A stretch of DNA of 64,000 nucleotides from contig NZ_JACBZP010000001.1 of NCBI RefSeq assembly GCF_013409065.1, forward strand, positions 744,001-808,000. The letters run 5' to 3'. This document shows positions 27,027-34,837 of this stretch, piece after piece. The notes under the pieces are model-generated. The model ran no database searches and had not been told where the DNA came from. It was given only the letters and a program-made list of their open reading frames with translations. Both the position numbers and the translations under genes were made by a program. This DNA is from Spelaeicoccus albus. Lineage in GTDB: Bacteria > Actinomycetota > Actinomycetes > Actinomycetales > Brevibacteriaceae. Within the stretch, counting starts at the first letter, position 1, and each line of letters begins with the position of its first letter.

Positions 27027-28292
27027 TCAGTAGCCGTGCTTCGGCGTACCGATCATCCCGGCTGCCACTGTGCGGTTCGTCGACTCGTCGACCAAGATGA
27101 ACGATCCGGTCTCCGGGTTCTGCACGTACGGGTCGGTGAAGAACGGCTGGGTGGTGCGGAGCTTGACGCGCCCGATCTCGTTCAGTTTTAGTTCGTTGAC
27201 GGACTCGTCCCGGTGTAGCGAATTGATATCGACGCGATACATGACGTCCTTCACGATGGCACGGGCCCAGCGCGTCGTCTGCTTGATGGCGTACTTGTGG
27301 CCCTCGTTCAACGGCTGCTTCTCGTCCATCCAGCAAATCCGCGCATCGATATCCTGCGTCGTTTCCGGCGTATTCTGCGGACGGCAAATCATGTCCCCGC
27401 GGCTGATGTCGATGTCGTCCTCGAGACGGACGGTCACCGACATCGGCGGATAGGCCTCGTCGAGTTCACCGTCGGCCGAATCGATTGCCTTGATCTTCGT
27501 CTCGAAACCGCTGGGCAGCACCAGAACGGGATCGCCGGGCTTCATCACTCCGCTAGAAACGGTTCCCGCGTACCCGCGGTAGTCCATTCCGTTAGAGGTT
27601 TGCGGGCGAATCACGTACTGCACCGGGAACCGCACGTCCTGCATGTTACGGTCGCTCGCCACGAAGAGTTGTTCGAGCTGACTCAGCAGCGGGGCCCCGT
27701 CGTACCACGGCATGTTCTCGCTGCTGTTGACGACGTTGTCGCCTTTCAGCGCCGACACCGGAACGAAGGTCAAATCTTGAATGTTCAGTCGCGTCGCGAA
27801 ATCGGAAAAGTCGCGGCGGACCTTTTCGTACTCTTCTTCCGAATAGTCGACAAGGTCCATCTTGTTGACGCACACAACGATGTGCGGCACGCCAAGAAGC
27901 GTCGCCAAGAAGGCGTGGCGTCGGCTTTGCTCGCTGACTCCGTTACGCACGTCCACAATGATCAGCGCAGCATTGGCGGTCGACGCACCCGTGACCATAT
28001 TGCGCGTGTACTGCACGTGGCCGGGAGTATCGGCGATAATGAACTTACGCTTGGGCGTCGCGAAATAACGGTAGGCCACATCAATGGTGATGCCTTGTTC
28101 GCGCTCCGCTTTCAAGCCGTCGGTCAACAGTGCCAAGTTGGTGTATTCGTCACCCCGGCGCCGGCTGACTCCCTCGACGGACTCCAACTGGTCGTTGAAA
28201 AGTGTTTTGGAGTCGAACAGCAGACGCCCGATCAGCGTGCTTTTGCCGTCGTCGACGGAACCGGCTGTGGCAAATCGAAGTAGATCAGACAT
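27027..28292 (-). CDS. cysN: Sulfate adenylyltransferase, GTPase subunit
   Basis: The GTPase subunit of ATP sulfurylase drives formation of adenosine 5'-phosphosulfate (APS). It is 421 residues, the normal length for CysN without a fused APS kinase. GTPase motifs: GSVDDGKSTLIGRLLFDSK at the N-terminus, DTPGHVQYTRNM and NKMD, followed by two beta-barrel domains as in elongation factors. It starts two bases after cysD. The unit also includes cysQ and a sulfotransferase, and no cysH, cysI or cysJ is present in the window, so the APS made here is more plausibly used for sulfation than for cysteine synthesis (inference; reductases may sit elsewhere in the genome). Confidence 0.95.
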   Translation of the reverse strand: MSDLLRFATAGSVDDGKSTLIGRLLFDSKTLFNDQLESVEGVSRRRGDEYTNLALLTDGLKAEREQGITIDVAYRYFATPKRKFIIADTPGHVQYTRNMVTGASTANAALIIVDVRNGVSEQSRRHAFLATLLGVPHIVVCVNKMDLVDYSEEEYEKVRRDFSDFATRLNIQDLTFVPVSALKGDNVVNSSENMPWYDGAPLLSQLEQLFVASDRNMQDVRFPVQYVIRPQTSNGMDYRGYAGTVSSGVMKPGDPVLVLPSGFETKIKAIDSADGELDEAYPPMSVTVRLEDDIDISRGDMICRPQNTPETTQDIDARICWMDEKQPLNEGHKYAIKQTTRWARAIVKDVMYRVDINSLHRDESVNELKLNEIGRVKLRTTQPFFTDPYVQNPETGSFILVDESTNRTVAAGMIGTPKHGY

Positions 28293-28294
28293 CG

Positions 28295-29197
28295 TTAAAA
28301 GTACCCCACGCGCTTTCGCTCTTCCATTGCAGCTTCACTGACTTTGTCGTCGCCTCGAGTGGCGCCGCGTTCGGTGAGACGCACCTTCTCGATTTCTTCG
28401 ACGACCTTTTCGACGGTATCCGCCGTGGACGGCACCGCAGCCGTCAGGTTCGCATCACCCATGGTGCGGTAGCGGACGCTGCGCACCTCGGACTTCTCGC
28501 CGTCCTTCAGCGTGATGAAGTCGTTGACGGCGAAGAGCATGCCGTCACGGTCGACGACTTCACGTTCCTTGGCGTAGTAGAGGTCGGGGACCGCGACGTT
28601 GGCCTCGGCGATATACGTCCAGATATCCAGTTCCGTCCAGTTGGACAGCGGAAAGACACGGATACTCTCCCCAGGGAAGACGCGGCCGTTGTAGAGACTC
28701 CAGATTTCGGGACGTTGACTCTTCGGGTCCCATTGGCTGAACTCGTCACGGAATGAGAAGACACGTTCCTTGGCTCGTGCCTTTTCCTCGTCACGGCGGG
28801 CGCCGCCGAACATGGCATCGAAGCCGTGCTTCTCCGCGGCTTCAAGCAAAACAGGGGTCTGGATCTGGTTGCGCGATCCACCCGGGGGCTCCTTGACCAG
28901 GCCGCGTTCGATAGCGTCCGGGACGCTTGCGACGATCAGCTCGGCACCGAGTTCAGCGATCTTGGCGTCGCGGAACGCGATGACCTCGGGAAAGTTCAGC
29001 CCCGTATCCACGTGCATCACCGGGAACGGTATCCGCGCCGGCGCGAATGCTTTCCGGGCCAGTTCCAACATCACGAGTGAGTCCTTACCGCCGGAGAACA
29101 GCAGGCAGGGCCGCTGCATCTCGGCTGCAACCTCACGCATGATGTGCAGGCTTTCAGCTTCGAGAGCCTTTATCTGGCTCAAAGTCTTACTAGTCAA
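28295..29197 (-). CDS. cysD: Sulfate adenylyltransferase, catalytic subunit
   Basis: The catalytic subunit of ATP sulfurylase forms APS from ATP and sulfate. It has 300 residues, the family's standard length. The PP-loop SGGKDSLVMLELA is near residue 35, followed by HVDTGLNFPE, GGARRDEEKARAKER and FPLSNWTELDIW. Its ATG overlaps the cysQ stop by four bases and cysN follows two bases after its own stop, so the CysDN heterodimer is made from one transcript. Confidence 0.95.
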   Translation of the reverse strand: MTSKTLSQIKALEAESLHIMREVAAEMQRPCLLFSGGKDSLVMLELARKAFAPARIPFPVMHVDTGLNFPEVIAFRDAKIAELGAELIVASVPDAIERGLVKEPPGGSRNQIQTPVLLEAAEKHGFDAMFGGARRDEEKARAKERVFSFRDEFSQWDPKSQRPEIWSLYNGRVFPGESIRVFPLSNWTELDIWTYIAEANVAVPDLYYAKEREVVDRDGMLFAVNDFITLKDGEKSEVRSVRYRTMGDANLTAAVPSTADTVEKVVEEIEKVRLTERGATRGDDKVSEAAMEERKRVGYF

Positions 29198-30009
29198 TCG
29201 TTATGCTCCTCATGGTTCATCGCCGCCAAGATTTCGGTAATTCGTGGCACTAGCGCCGGGCGGCAGATAAACAGATCCGGCAGCCAAGGGTCCGCTCGAT
29301 TGTATATCAGGTCCGTCCCGTCGAGCCGCGACGCGTGCAGACCATGCGCACGTGCCACCGCAACCGGGGCTGCAGAGTCCCATTCATATTGGCCGCCGGC
29401 ATGGATATACGCGTCGGTTTCACCGGTGATGACCGACATTGTTTTGACGCCAGCCGATCCCATGCGCACCAAGTCAACGTCGTACGCGCCGACAATGTCG
29501 TCGATGAGTTTCGGTGGGTGCGACCTGCTTGCCGCCAGCTTCAGCGTCCCGCCATCGACTCCGCCAGTCCGTTGACCCGGCTCACTTGGCAAGTCGAAAC
29601 CCGAAGTATCGAACACCTGCCCACGGCCCGGCAACGCAACGGCGCCCGCGATCAGCCCGTCGGCCTTGGACCACAACGCGACGTGCACCGCCCAATCGTC
29701 GCGCCATACGCCGTCGCTGCGCTCGGAAAACTCCCGCGTGCCGTCAAGCGGGTCGACAATCCAAACCCGGTCGGCGGAGAGCCGCTCGTTCGAGTCCGCG
29801 CCCTCTTCAGAAAGGACGGCGTCGTCCGGCCGAAAACCGGCAAGCTGCTTCATCAGAAATTCGTGCGAGCGGGCATCGCCACTGTCCTTGAGCGTGCGCG
29901 GCTCGTAGTCGGCACCTCCAATGTCCGAACGCAATCCGTTCAATAATTCGCCGGCTTCGCACGCCAGCTGCGAGGCCAGCGCACGATCCGATGTTTTCCC
30001 ATCATTCAT
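29194..30009 (-). CDS. cysQ: 3'(2'),5'-bisphosphate nucleotidase
   Basis: Hydrolyses 3'-phosphoadenosine 5'-phosphate (PAP), the by-product and inhibitor of sulfotransferases, to AMP. It has 271 residues with lithium-sensitive phosphatase motifs: LSEEGAD (metal-binding glutamates), WIVDPLDGTREF, and WDSAAPVAVARAHG near the C-terminus. The gene lies between a sulfotransferase (4-base overlap at 30006-30009) and cysD (4-base overlap). Translational coupling to a sulfotransferase argues that it clears PAP made by sulfation. An inositol monophosphatase role is the less likely alternative. Confidence 0.9.
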   Translation of the reverse strand: MNDGKTSDRALASQLACEAGELLNGLRSDIGGADYEPRTLKDSGDARSHEFLMKQLAGFRPDDAVLSEEGADSNERLSADRVWIVDPLDGTREFSERSDGVWRDDWAVHVALWSKADGLIAGAVALPGRGQVFDTSGFDLPSEPGQRTGGVDGGTLKLAASRSHPPKLIDDIVGAYDVDLVRMGSAGVKTMSVITGETDAYIHAGGQYEWDSAAPVAVARAHGLHASRLDGTDLIYNRADPWLPDLFICRPALVPRITEILAAMNHEEHND

Positions 30010-31307
30010 TTGATTGGTTTCGACCGTCCTGTCTTCAACTTATGCTTCAGGCGTGCGGCTACAGCTCTGGTCAGCTCTCGAGTGGTGTAAGTTTCCGACG
30101 GCCGAGCGCGCTTACCAGCTGCTTTCTTAGTAGGACGACTCCGTTTCGGCGCGGTCGTCTTCTTGAGACTTGCAAGTTTTTTATCCGCAACGTTCTTTTG
30201 ACGCTGGCCCGCCGCCAGCGCGCCCACGACCGACTGCACGCCGATGTCGAACGGCACCTGATCGGCGGGAACACGGTCGGCGCCGACTTTTGGCGGCGCC
30301 TTGAGTTTTGCGAGATCTCCGACTACTCGGACTCCGGTTCGTTCGATGTGCTCCGCAAACTTCTCACCGTCGCGCTGGGCGAGGTCAGCGGCCCATTGAG
30401 GCAATCGCACCGGCGGCTCGTCGGCCGGCGGCACGCGATGATTCACTACACGTCCCATTGCACCGAGTCGGCCAAGCTTATGATAGGTAAACCAATCGAT
30501 TTCCTCATCGCGCAATACAACATTGACCCGACGAAATAACTCTGCTTCGACCGCGGTCATCGATCGATTTGAAAGCGCGGCACTCCCGTCATTTTTACCA
30601 AGTAGTCCCGGCGGGAGTCCCAGTAGTGCCTCGAACGTGTCCGTCAAAAAATTTGGTCGCTTTTCATCGACAATGACGACAGTGACATTGTCTGCACCGA
30701 CAATTCCAGCCCACCGCTCGATCAACTGACCCTGATCATATGCTCGCCGAAAGTGCGCCGGCATGTCCTGTGGATCATCGCCGTATACCCGATTCAACCA
30801 GTCGTTGAGTGTGAGGGTCTGCCCGTCGTCCTTGATACCTTGAGCCCACAGTGAGGGCGCTATGGCTCCGGGCGAGCGAAGTGTTATAACCACGTGCACT
30901 CGGTCGGGGTCTAGCTCGTCCACAAGAGTGTTCGCCCCGACATCGTCGATTTGGCTTAGGTACTCATGAGAAATAAATATTCTGTTATTCTCATCCGCCT
31001 CGATTTCGGCGTGAAGTTTATCCCACTCGGCGCGTGGCGGAACACCAGATTCGTCAGTCTCTAAGAGGTCGGTTCTAATTCGCCCTTCTCGCAAATGAAA
31101 GTAAGCGCTGAATCCGAGTAAAGCGCCAAGTTGAACCCGATGGTTCACCGCCTTACCGGGGTAGCGCACCCCGTGCTCCAACAAATTGCGTCGATTCCGT
31201 CTTGCGGACCGCTGGAGCGAGGTCGTCCCTGTCTTCATTGGTCCAATATGGAGCAATCGCGTCCCCTCCGGAAGCAGGAGGTCGTTTTCGTTGGACTCGA
31301 TAGTCAA
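30006..31307 (-). CDS. PAPS-dependent sulfotransferase with basic tail
   Basis: Probable transfer of sulfate from PAPS to an envelope glycan hydroxyl. It has 433 residues. The 5'-phosphosulfate loop is GPMKTGTTS at 22-30, and the 3'-phosphate-binding segment ITLRSPGAIAPSLW at 141-154 has the usual Arg and Ser. The C-terminal 90 residues are strongly basic (clusters such as KRSRPTKKAAGKRARPSE) and could hold the enzyme to an anionic polymer or the membrane surface. TTG start with GAGGAAG ahead. It is coupled by 4 bases to cysQ and is paralogous to the proteins at 31464-32741 and 63633-64000. The acceptor is not known. Confidence 0.8.
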   Translation of the reverse strand: MTIESNENDLLLPEGTRLLHIGPMKTGTTSLQRSARRNRRNLLEHGVRYPGKAVNHRVQLGALLGFSAYFHLREGRIRTDLLETDESGVPPRAEWDKLHAEIEADENNRIFISHEYLSQIDDVGANTLVDELDPDRVHVVITLRSPGAIAPSLWAQGIKDDGQTLTLNDWLNRVYGDDPQDMPAHFRRAYDQGQLIERWAGIVGADNVTVVIVDEKRPNFLTDTFEALLGLPPGLLGKNDGSAALSNRSMTAVEAELFRRVNVVLRDEEIDWFTYHKLGRLGAMGRVVNHRVPPADEPPVRLPQWAADLAQRDGEKFAEHIERTGVRVVGDLAKLKAPPKVGADRVPADQVPFDIGVQSVVGALAAGQRQKNVADKKLASLKKTTAPKRSRPTKKAAGKRARPSETYTTRELTRAVAARLKHKLKTGRSKPIK

Positions 31308-31463
31308 AGCTTCCTCAAATCATGGGATTTTACCGATCATTACGGTCACGTTCTATCGCCGAGTAACGACGCAAAGCCTACCGGGCGTGCCGGAGTGGGG
31401 CCAATTTGTCGCGTTTCTCGTCGCGTCGGCCGAACCACTTTCGTTCAGTTTGCGGCCTGGCCG

Positions 31464-32741
31464 TCAACGACGTAACGCGGCGATGCTCGTCTTAACCCTT
31501 CGACGGAGCTCCACCTTCAGGGCGTGCGACAAATCGCGCGATGTGTGAGTGTCGGCCGCGCGGATCAGATGCGAAGCGAACGCCAATGCGCGCTGTTTCG
31601 CGCCCTCAGGGGCAGCGCTTCTAAAGACGCCTTTACCAATCGCGGCGTCGAGTGTGCCGAGGATGGACTCAACTGCCACATCCATCGGGACTGAACGTAA
31701 ACCCGCCTCGGTGCCGACACTCGTATTCACCGGGGCCGACAGCGCATTCAAGTCACCCACCACGCGCACGCCCGACCTAGCGATTCGTTTCGCATACTTG
31801 CGCCCACGATCACGCGCGAGCTCGGCAGCCCATTCCGGCATCTGCAGCCGGGGCTCGTCCCCGGCGGGTGTACGGGAGTCGAGCAATCGCCCGATGGCGC
31901 CATGCCGGATCAGTTTCGTGTAGTCGGCCCAGCTGATCGCCGCATCCTTCGCCGCTCGGTTAATCTGCAAAAGCAGCTCAGCCTCCGCGCGCGTCAACGA
32001 CCGGTTCGAGGTGACACCGTTCGTCTGTGCAGCGGACAGCAAGCCCTCAGGGAGTCCAAGAAGTCGTTCGAAACTCTGCAAAAGCAGCTCCGGCCGCCTT
32101 TTATCAACAACTATCACCGTCACGTTTTCGGGGCCGACAATCGATGCCCACCGACTGACAAGGGCCCCCTGATTCTGGCTCCGACGAAACTGTTTGCGCA
32201 TAGGTTGCTCGGGCACCATGTTGAACACTCGTTGCAACCACGCTTCGAACGAGTCGTCTTGCCCGGATTTCAACCGTTGCGTCCACAATGAAGGAAGAAT
32301 TTCCGCCGGATTGCGCAAGGTGATCACGATATGAGTACGTTCACCCAATGCGTCGACGAATTTTCGCGCCATCGCGTTACTCGACTCCGCAGCGAACTCG
32401 TGACTTATCCATGCACGGCGCGAATGGTCGGTTTCCACTTCGGCCATCAGCCGCTCCCACTCTTCGCTGGGCGGAACTGCCTCATCGACTGATCGGTCCG
32501 GGCGCTGACCAACGGCCCCGTTCCGCTGTTCCAAAAGAACTGATTTGTTCATGAACGCGCCAATGGCTTTGCGGTGGTTGAGAGTCGTGCCGGGGTAACG
32601 CACACCGTTGCCGAGCAACTGTCCACGTAGCGAGCTCGCAGCCGATTGTGTCGATGTCGTCCCGGTTTTCATGGGCCCGATATGAAACAAGCGTGCCCGT
32701 TCGGGCAGCAGGAGTGACGCGTCGTCCGGCGATGTGTGCAT
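31464..32741 (-). CDS. PAPS-dependent sulfotransferase
   Basis: A 425-residue paralogue of the next gene in the unit. GPMKTGTTS lies at the same residue numbers (22-30), WISHEF at 111-116 and VITLRNPAEILPSLW at 139-153. The C-terminal region has KGVFRSAAPEGAKQRALAF and a basic end but lacks the dense Lys/Arg tail of its neighbour. It is the promoter-proximal gene of the leftward run sulfotransferase, sulfotransferase, cysQ, cysD, cysN, CDP-ribitol synthase. A promoter-like sequence sits so close to the ATG that the message may be leaderless. Two similar enzymes in series suggest two acceptor positions or sugars (inference). Confidence 0.8.
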   Translation of the reverse strand: MHTSPDDASLLLPERARLFHIGPMKTGTTSTQSAASSLRGQLLGNGVRYPGTTLNHRKAIGAFMNKSVLLEQRNGAVGQRPDRSVDEAVPPSEEWERLMAEVETDHSRRAWISHEFAAESSNAMARKFVDALGERTHIVITLRNPAEILPSLWTQRLKSGQDDSFEAWLQRVFNMVPEQPMRKQFRRSQNQGALVSRWASIVGPENVTVIVVDKRRPELLLQSFERLLGLPEGLLSAAQTNGVTSNRSLTRAEAELLLQINRAAKDAAISWADYTKLIRHGAIGRLLDSRTPAGDEPRLQMPEWAAELARDRGRKYAKRIARSGVRVVGDLNALSAPVNTSVGTEAGLRSVPMDVAVESILGTLDAAIGKGVFRSAAPEGAKQRALAFASHLIRAADTHTSRDLSHALKVELRRRVKTSIAALRR

Positions 32742-32747
32742 AGCCCT

Positions 32748-32776
32748 AAATTACCGAGTCCGTCGATCATGACCAA
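32748..32776 (-). promoter_or_regulatory. Probable leaderless promoter of the sulfation operon
   Basis: On the minus strand TTGGTC and TAATTT are separated by exactly 17 bases, and the -10 element ends six bases before the sulfotransferase ATG at 32741. No ribosome-binding site lies between them, so transcription would start at or next to the ATG. Leaderless messages are common in actinobacteria. Confidence 0.55.
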
Positions 32777-32825
32777 TTTGGCGGAATCGCCGGAAAGGCT
32801 GCTTGTGCCCTATAGGGTGAAACTG

Positions 32826-34100
32826 ATGAATACAAAGCCCACTTCGGACAACGCGTCGCTGGTTCTGGCCGGCGCCGATCTCGATCTACTCGAACTGGCG
32901 CTCGGCGGGGCGATCGACAATGCTTTCAGCGTACGTGACGGCACACGCGTCCTGACGGACGCCGAGAACACCCCGTTGGCCGCACTGACTCCGTCCGGCG
33001 CAGACGGTGTGCAGACCGCGACCGCCCGACAACAGTTCCACGTCGGCCAATCCGCCCAATGGGACGCGAACTTGCGCCGGCCGGCCCGTGACGTCAAGAT
33101 GTGCACGACCGGCGACGTGCTCGCCGTTGCGATCACGGACTTCCCAACCATTTCGGATATGAAACGCGTGCAGCAAGCGATTGCCGAGCGGCCGGCAAGT
33201 TCTGTCCTCTGGCTGATACTCGTTGGGCGACAGTCCGGCGGTATCGATTCCGGCCCCGAGGGGCCCGCACTCGTCCGCGCAGCAACTGCGCTGGCGCCGG
33301 AGGGATCGATAACGGTCATCGTCCCGTGGTCCGCGGGGGCGGCGCCTGTCGAGCTGACGATCCGCGATCTCGAACCGTCGTCTTCGAATTTCATCCGCCG
33401 GGTACTGTCCGGTTACGGCGCGGACGACGTGCTGGACGTCGCCTCGACGAGGCCGGAGGAAGATAAGCGGCTCATCGCCGAGCTCGATAATGCGTGGCGC
33501 CACGCCGCCGGCGCCGTTTATCCGAAAGAGTCGCTCGACGAACTCGAATCGCTAAGGGCCTCGGGCGCTGCCACAACCGACGGACTAGTGGTTCTGTTGA
33601 GCGGACTCTCCGGCTCCGGAAAATCGACGATCGCGCATGCCCTGTCCGCGGAACTCCCGGCGAGACTCGGCCGTCGGTCGACGTTGCTGGATGGCGACGA
33701 GGTTCGCCAGATGCTCTCAGCCGGGCTTGGATTCGACCGTGAATCACGCGAGTTGAACGTCAAACGCATCGGGTACGTGGCAGGACTCATCGCCAGTCAC
33801 GGCGGTGTTGCCGTCGCCGCGCCTATCGCGCCATTCGCCGGTGCAAGATCGTACGTGCGCGCACAGGCCGAAGCAAACGGCCGATATTTGCTCGTCTATG
33901 TGTCAACGCCGCTCGAAGTCTGCGAAGCGCGCGATCGTAAAGGCCTGTACGCCAAGGCTCGCGCCGGCGAAATTGCCGAATTCACGGGTATATCGTCACC
34001 ATACGAGGTCCCGGACGACGCCGACTTGACGATCGACACATCCGTCACAGCTGTCGACGCTGCAGTCGATCTGATCATCCACGCGATCGAGATGGGATAG
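32826..34100 (+). CDS. cysC: APS kinase with N-terminal sulfurylase-like domain
   Basis: Phosphorylates APS to PAPS, the sulfate donor for sulfotransferases. It is 424 residues from ATG 32826. The C-terminal domain (about 250-424) is a full APS kinase: Walker A GLSGSGKST at 260-268, LDGDEVR, and a terminal DLTIDTS segment. The first 250 residues resemble a worn ATP-sulfurylase scaffold without clear catalytic motifs. ATP sulfurylase here is CysDN, so this domain is probably structural or regulatory. In-frame starts at 32736 and 32769 lack ribosome sites and the former overlaps the divergent gene. TATAGG at 32811 would place transcription close to ATG 32826. A GDPD gene follows after three bases. 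Confidence 0.88.
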   Translation: MNTKPTSDNASLVLAGADLDLLELALGGAIDNAFSVRDGTRVLTDAENTPLAALTPSGADGVQTATARQQFHVGQSAQWDANLRRPARDVKMCTTGDVLAVAITDFPTISDMKRVQQAIAERPASSVLWLILVGRQSGGIDSGPEGPALVRAATALAPEGSITVIVPWSAGAAPVELTIRDLEPSSSNFIRRVLSGYGADDVLDVASTRPEEDKRLIAELDNAWRHAAGAVYPKESLDELESLRASGAATTDGLVVLLSGLSGSGKSTIAHALSAELPARLGRRSTLLDGDEVRQMLSAGLGFDRESRELNVKRIGYVAGLIASHGGVAVAAPIAPFAGARSYVRAQAEANGRYLLVYVSTPLEVCEARDRKGLYAKARAGEIAEFTGISSPYEVPDDADLTIDTSVTAVDAAVDLIIHAIEMG

Positions 34101-34103
34101 GCC

Positions 34104-34823
34104 ATGTCCGACACCTCGACCAAGCGAATCGTTGTCACCGGCCATCGTGGCGCAATGGCGCACGCCCCGGAAAACTCGATCAGATCGTTCCAGCTCGCTG
34201 CCGAAGTCGGTGCCGACGAAGTCGAGCTCGATATTCAATTGTCGAAAGACGGCGTCATGGTGATCAACCACGACAACGTCGTGGACAGGACGACCGACGG
34301 TAGTGGTCTGATCGCTGCCCAGCGGTGGTCCGAGCTGTCGGAACTGCGCATTCACGGCATCGAGCCCCTCTGCACGTTTGAAGACGTCGTCGAAGAAGTT
34401 CCCGACATAGGACTCCAGATCGAGGTGAAGGACGCACACGCCGTGGAGCCGCTGCTGGACCTCCTCCGGGCTGACCCGACGCTCCGTGATCGATCCATGG
34501 TGACGTGCTTCAACCCGGGCATCGTCGACCACGTACGGGCAAGCGGCATTCCGGTACGGTACGCGAGAATTCTCCAGTCGAAAGGCGGCGGCAAGCTCGC
34601 CGACTTCATTCGAACCGGCATCAGGCACGCATTGCTCAAGTGGCCGCTAGTGCATACTCCTGCAATGCGACGGTTCCGATCAGAGGGCGGCAAAGTCAGC
34701 GTGTGGCCGTGTGATGACGAGGAGTCGATTCGGCGTGCGATCGACGAGGGATTCTACGGGTTGACGACGAACGATCCGGGCCTGGCCGTTGCGACTCGGG
34801 CGAGTCATACCGCGCCGATCTAG
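34104..34823 (+). CDS. Glycerophosphodiester phosphodiesterase, cytoplasmic
   Basis: Cleaves glycerophosphodiesters to glycerol 3-phosphate and an alcohol. It has 239 residues with no signal peptide. GDPD motifs: GHRGAMAHAPENS (catalytic His and Arg), EVELDIQLSKDG (metal-binding Glu and Asp) and NHDNVVDRTTDG. It lies three bases after cysC, in the same transcript. A second, secreted GDPD is encoded at 41597-42439. In this location it may recycle phospholipid or teichoic-acid glycerol phosphate; generic phospholipid salvage is equally possible. Confidence 0.88.
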   Translation: MSDTSTKRIVVTGHRGAMAHAPENSIRSFQLAAEVGADEVELDIQLSKDGVMVINHDNVVDRTTDGSGLIAAQRWSELSELRIHGIEPLCTFEDVVEEVPDIGLQIEVKDAHAVEPLLDLLRADPTLRDRSMVTCFNPGIVDHVRASGIPVRYARILQSKGGGKLADFIRTGIRHALLKWPLVHTPAMRRFRSEGGKVSVWPCDDEESIRRAIDEGFYGLTTNDPGLAVATRASHTAPI

Positions 34824-34837
34824 CCCTGAGCGGCAGC

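Noticed and set aside
27297-28283. 328-codon frame opposite cysN
   Set aside because: Antisense to a near-certain CysN gene; low-complexity product.
27027-30009. Simple cysteine-assimilation operon
   Set aside because: No PAPS reductase, sulfite reductase or siroheme gene accompanies cysDN, while cysQ and sulfotransferases do. This remains possible only if reductases lie elsewhere.
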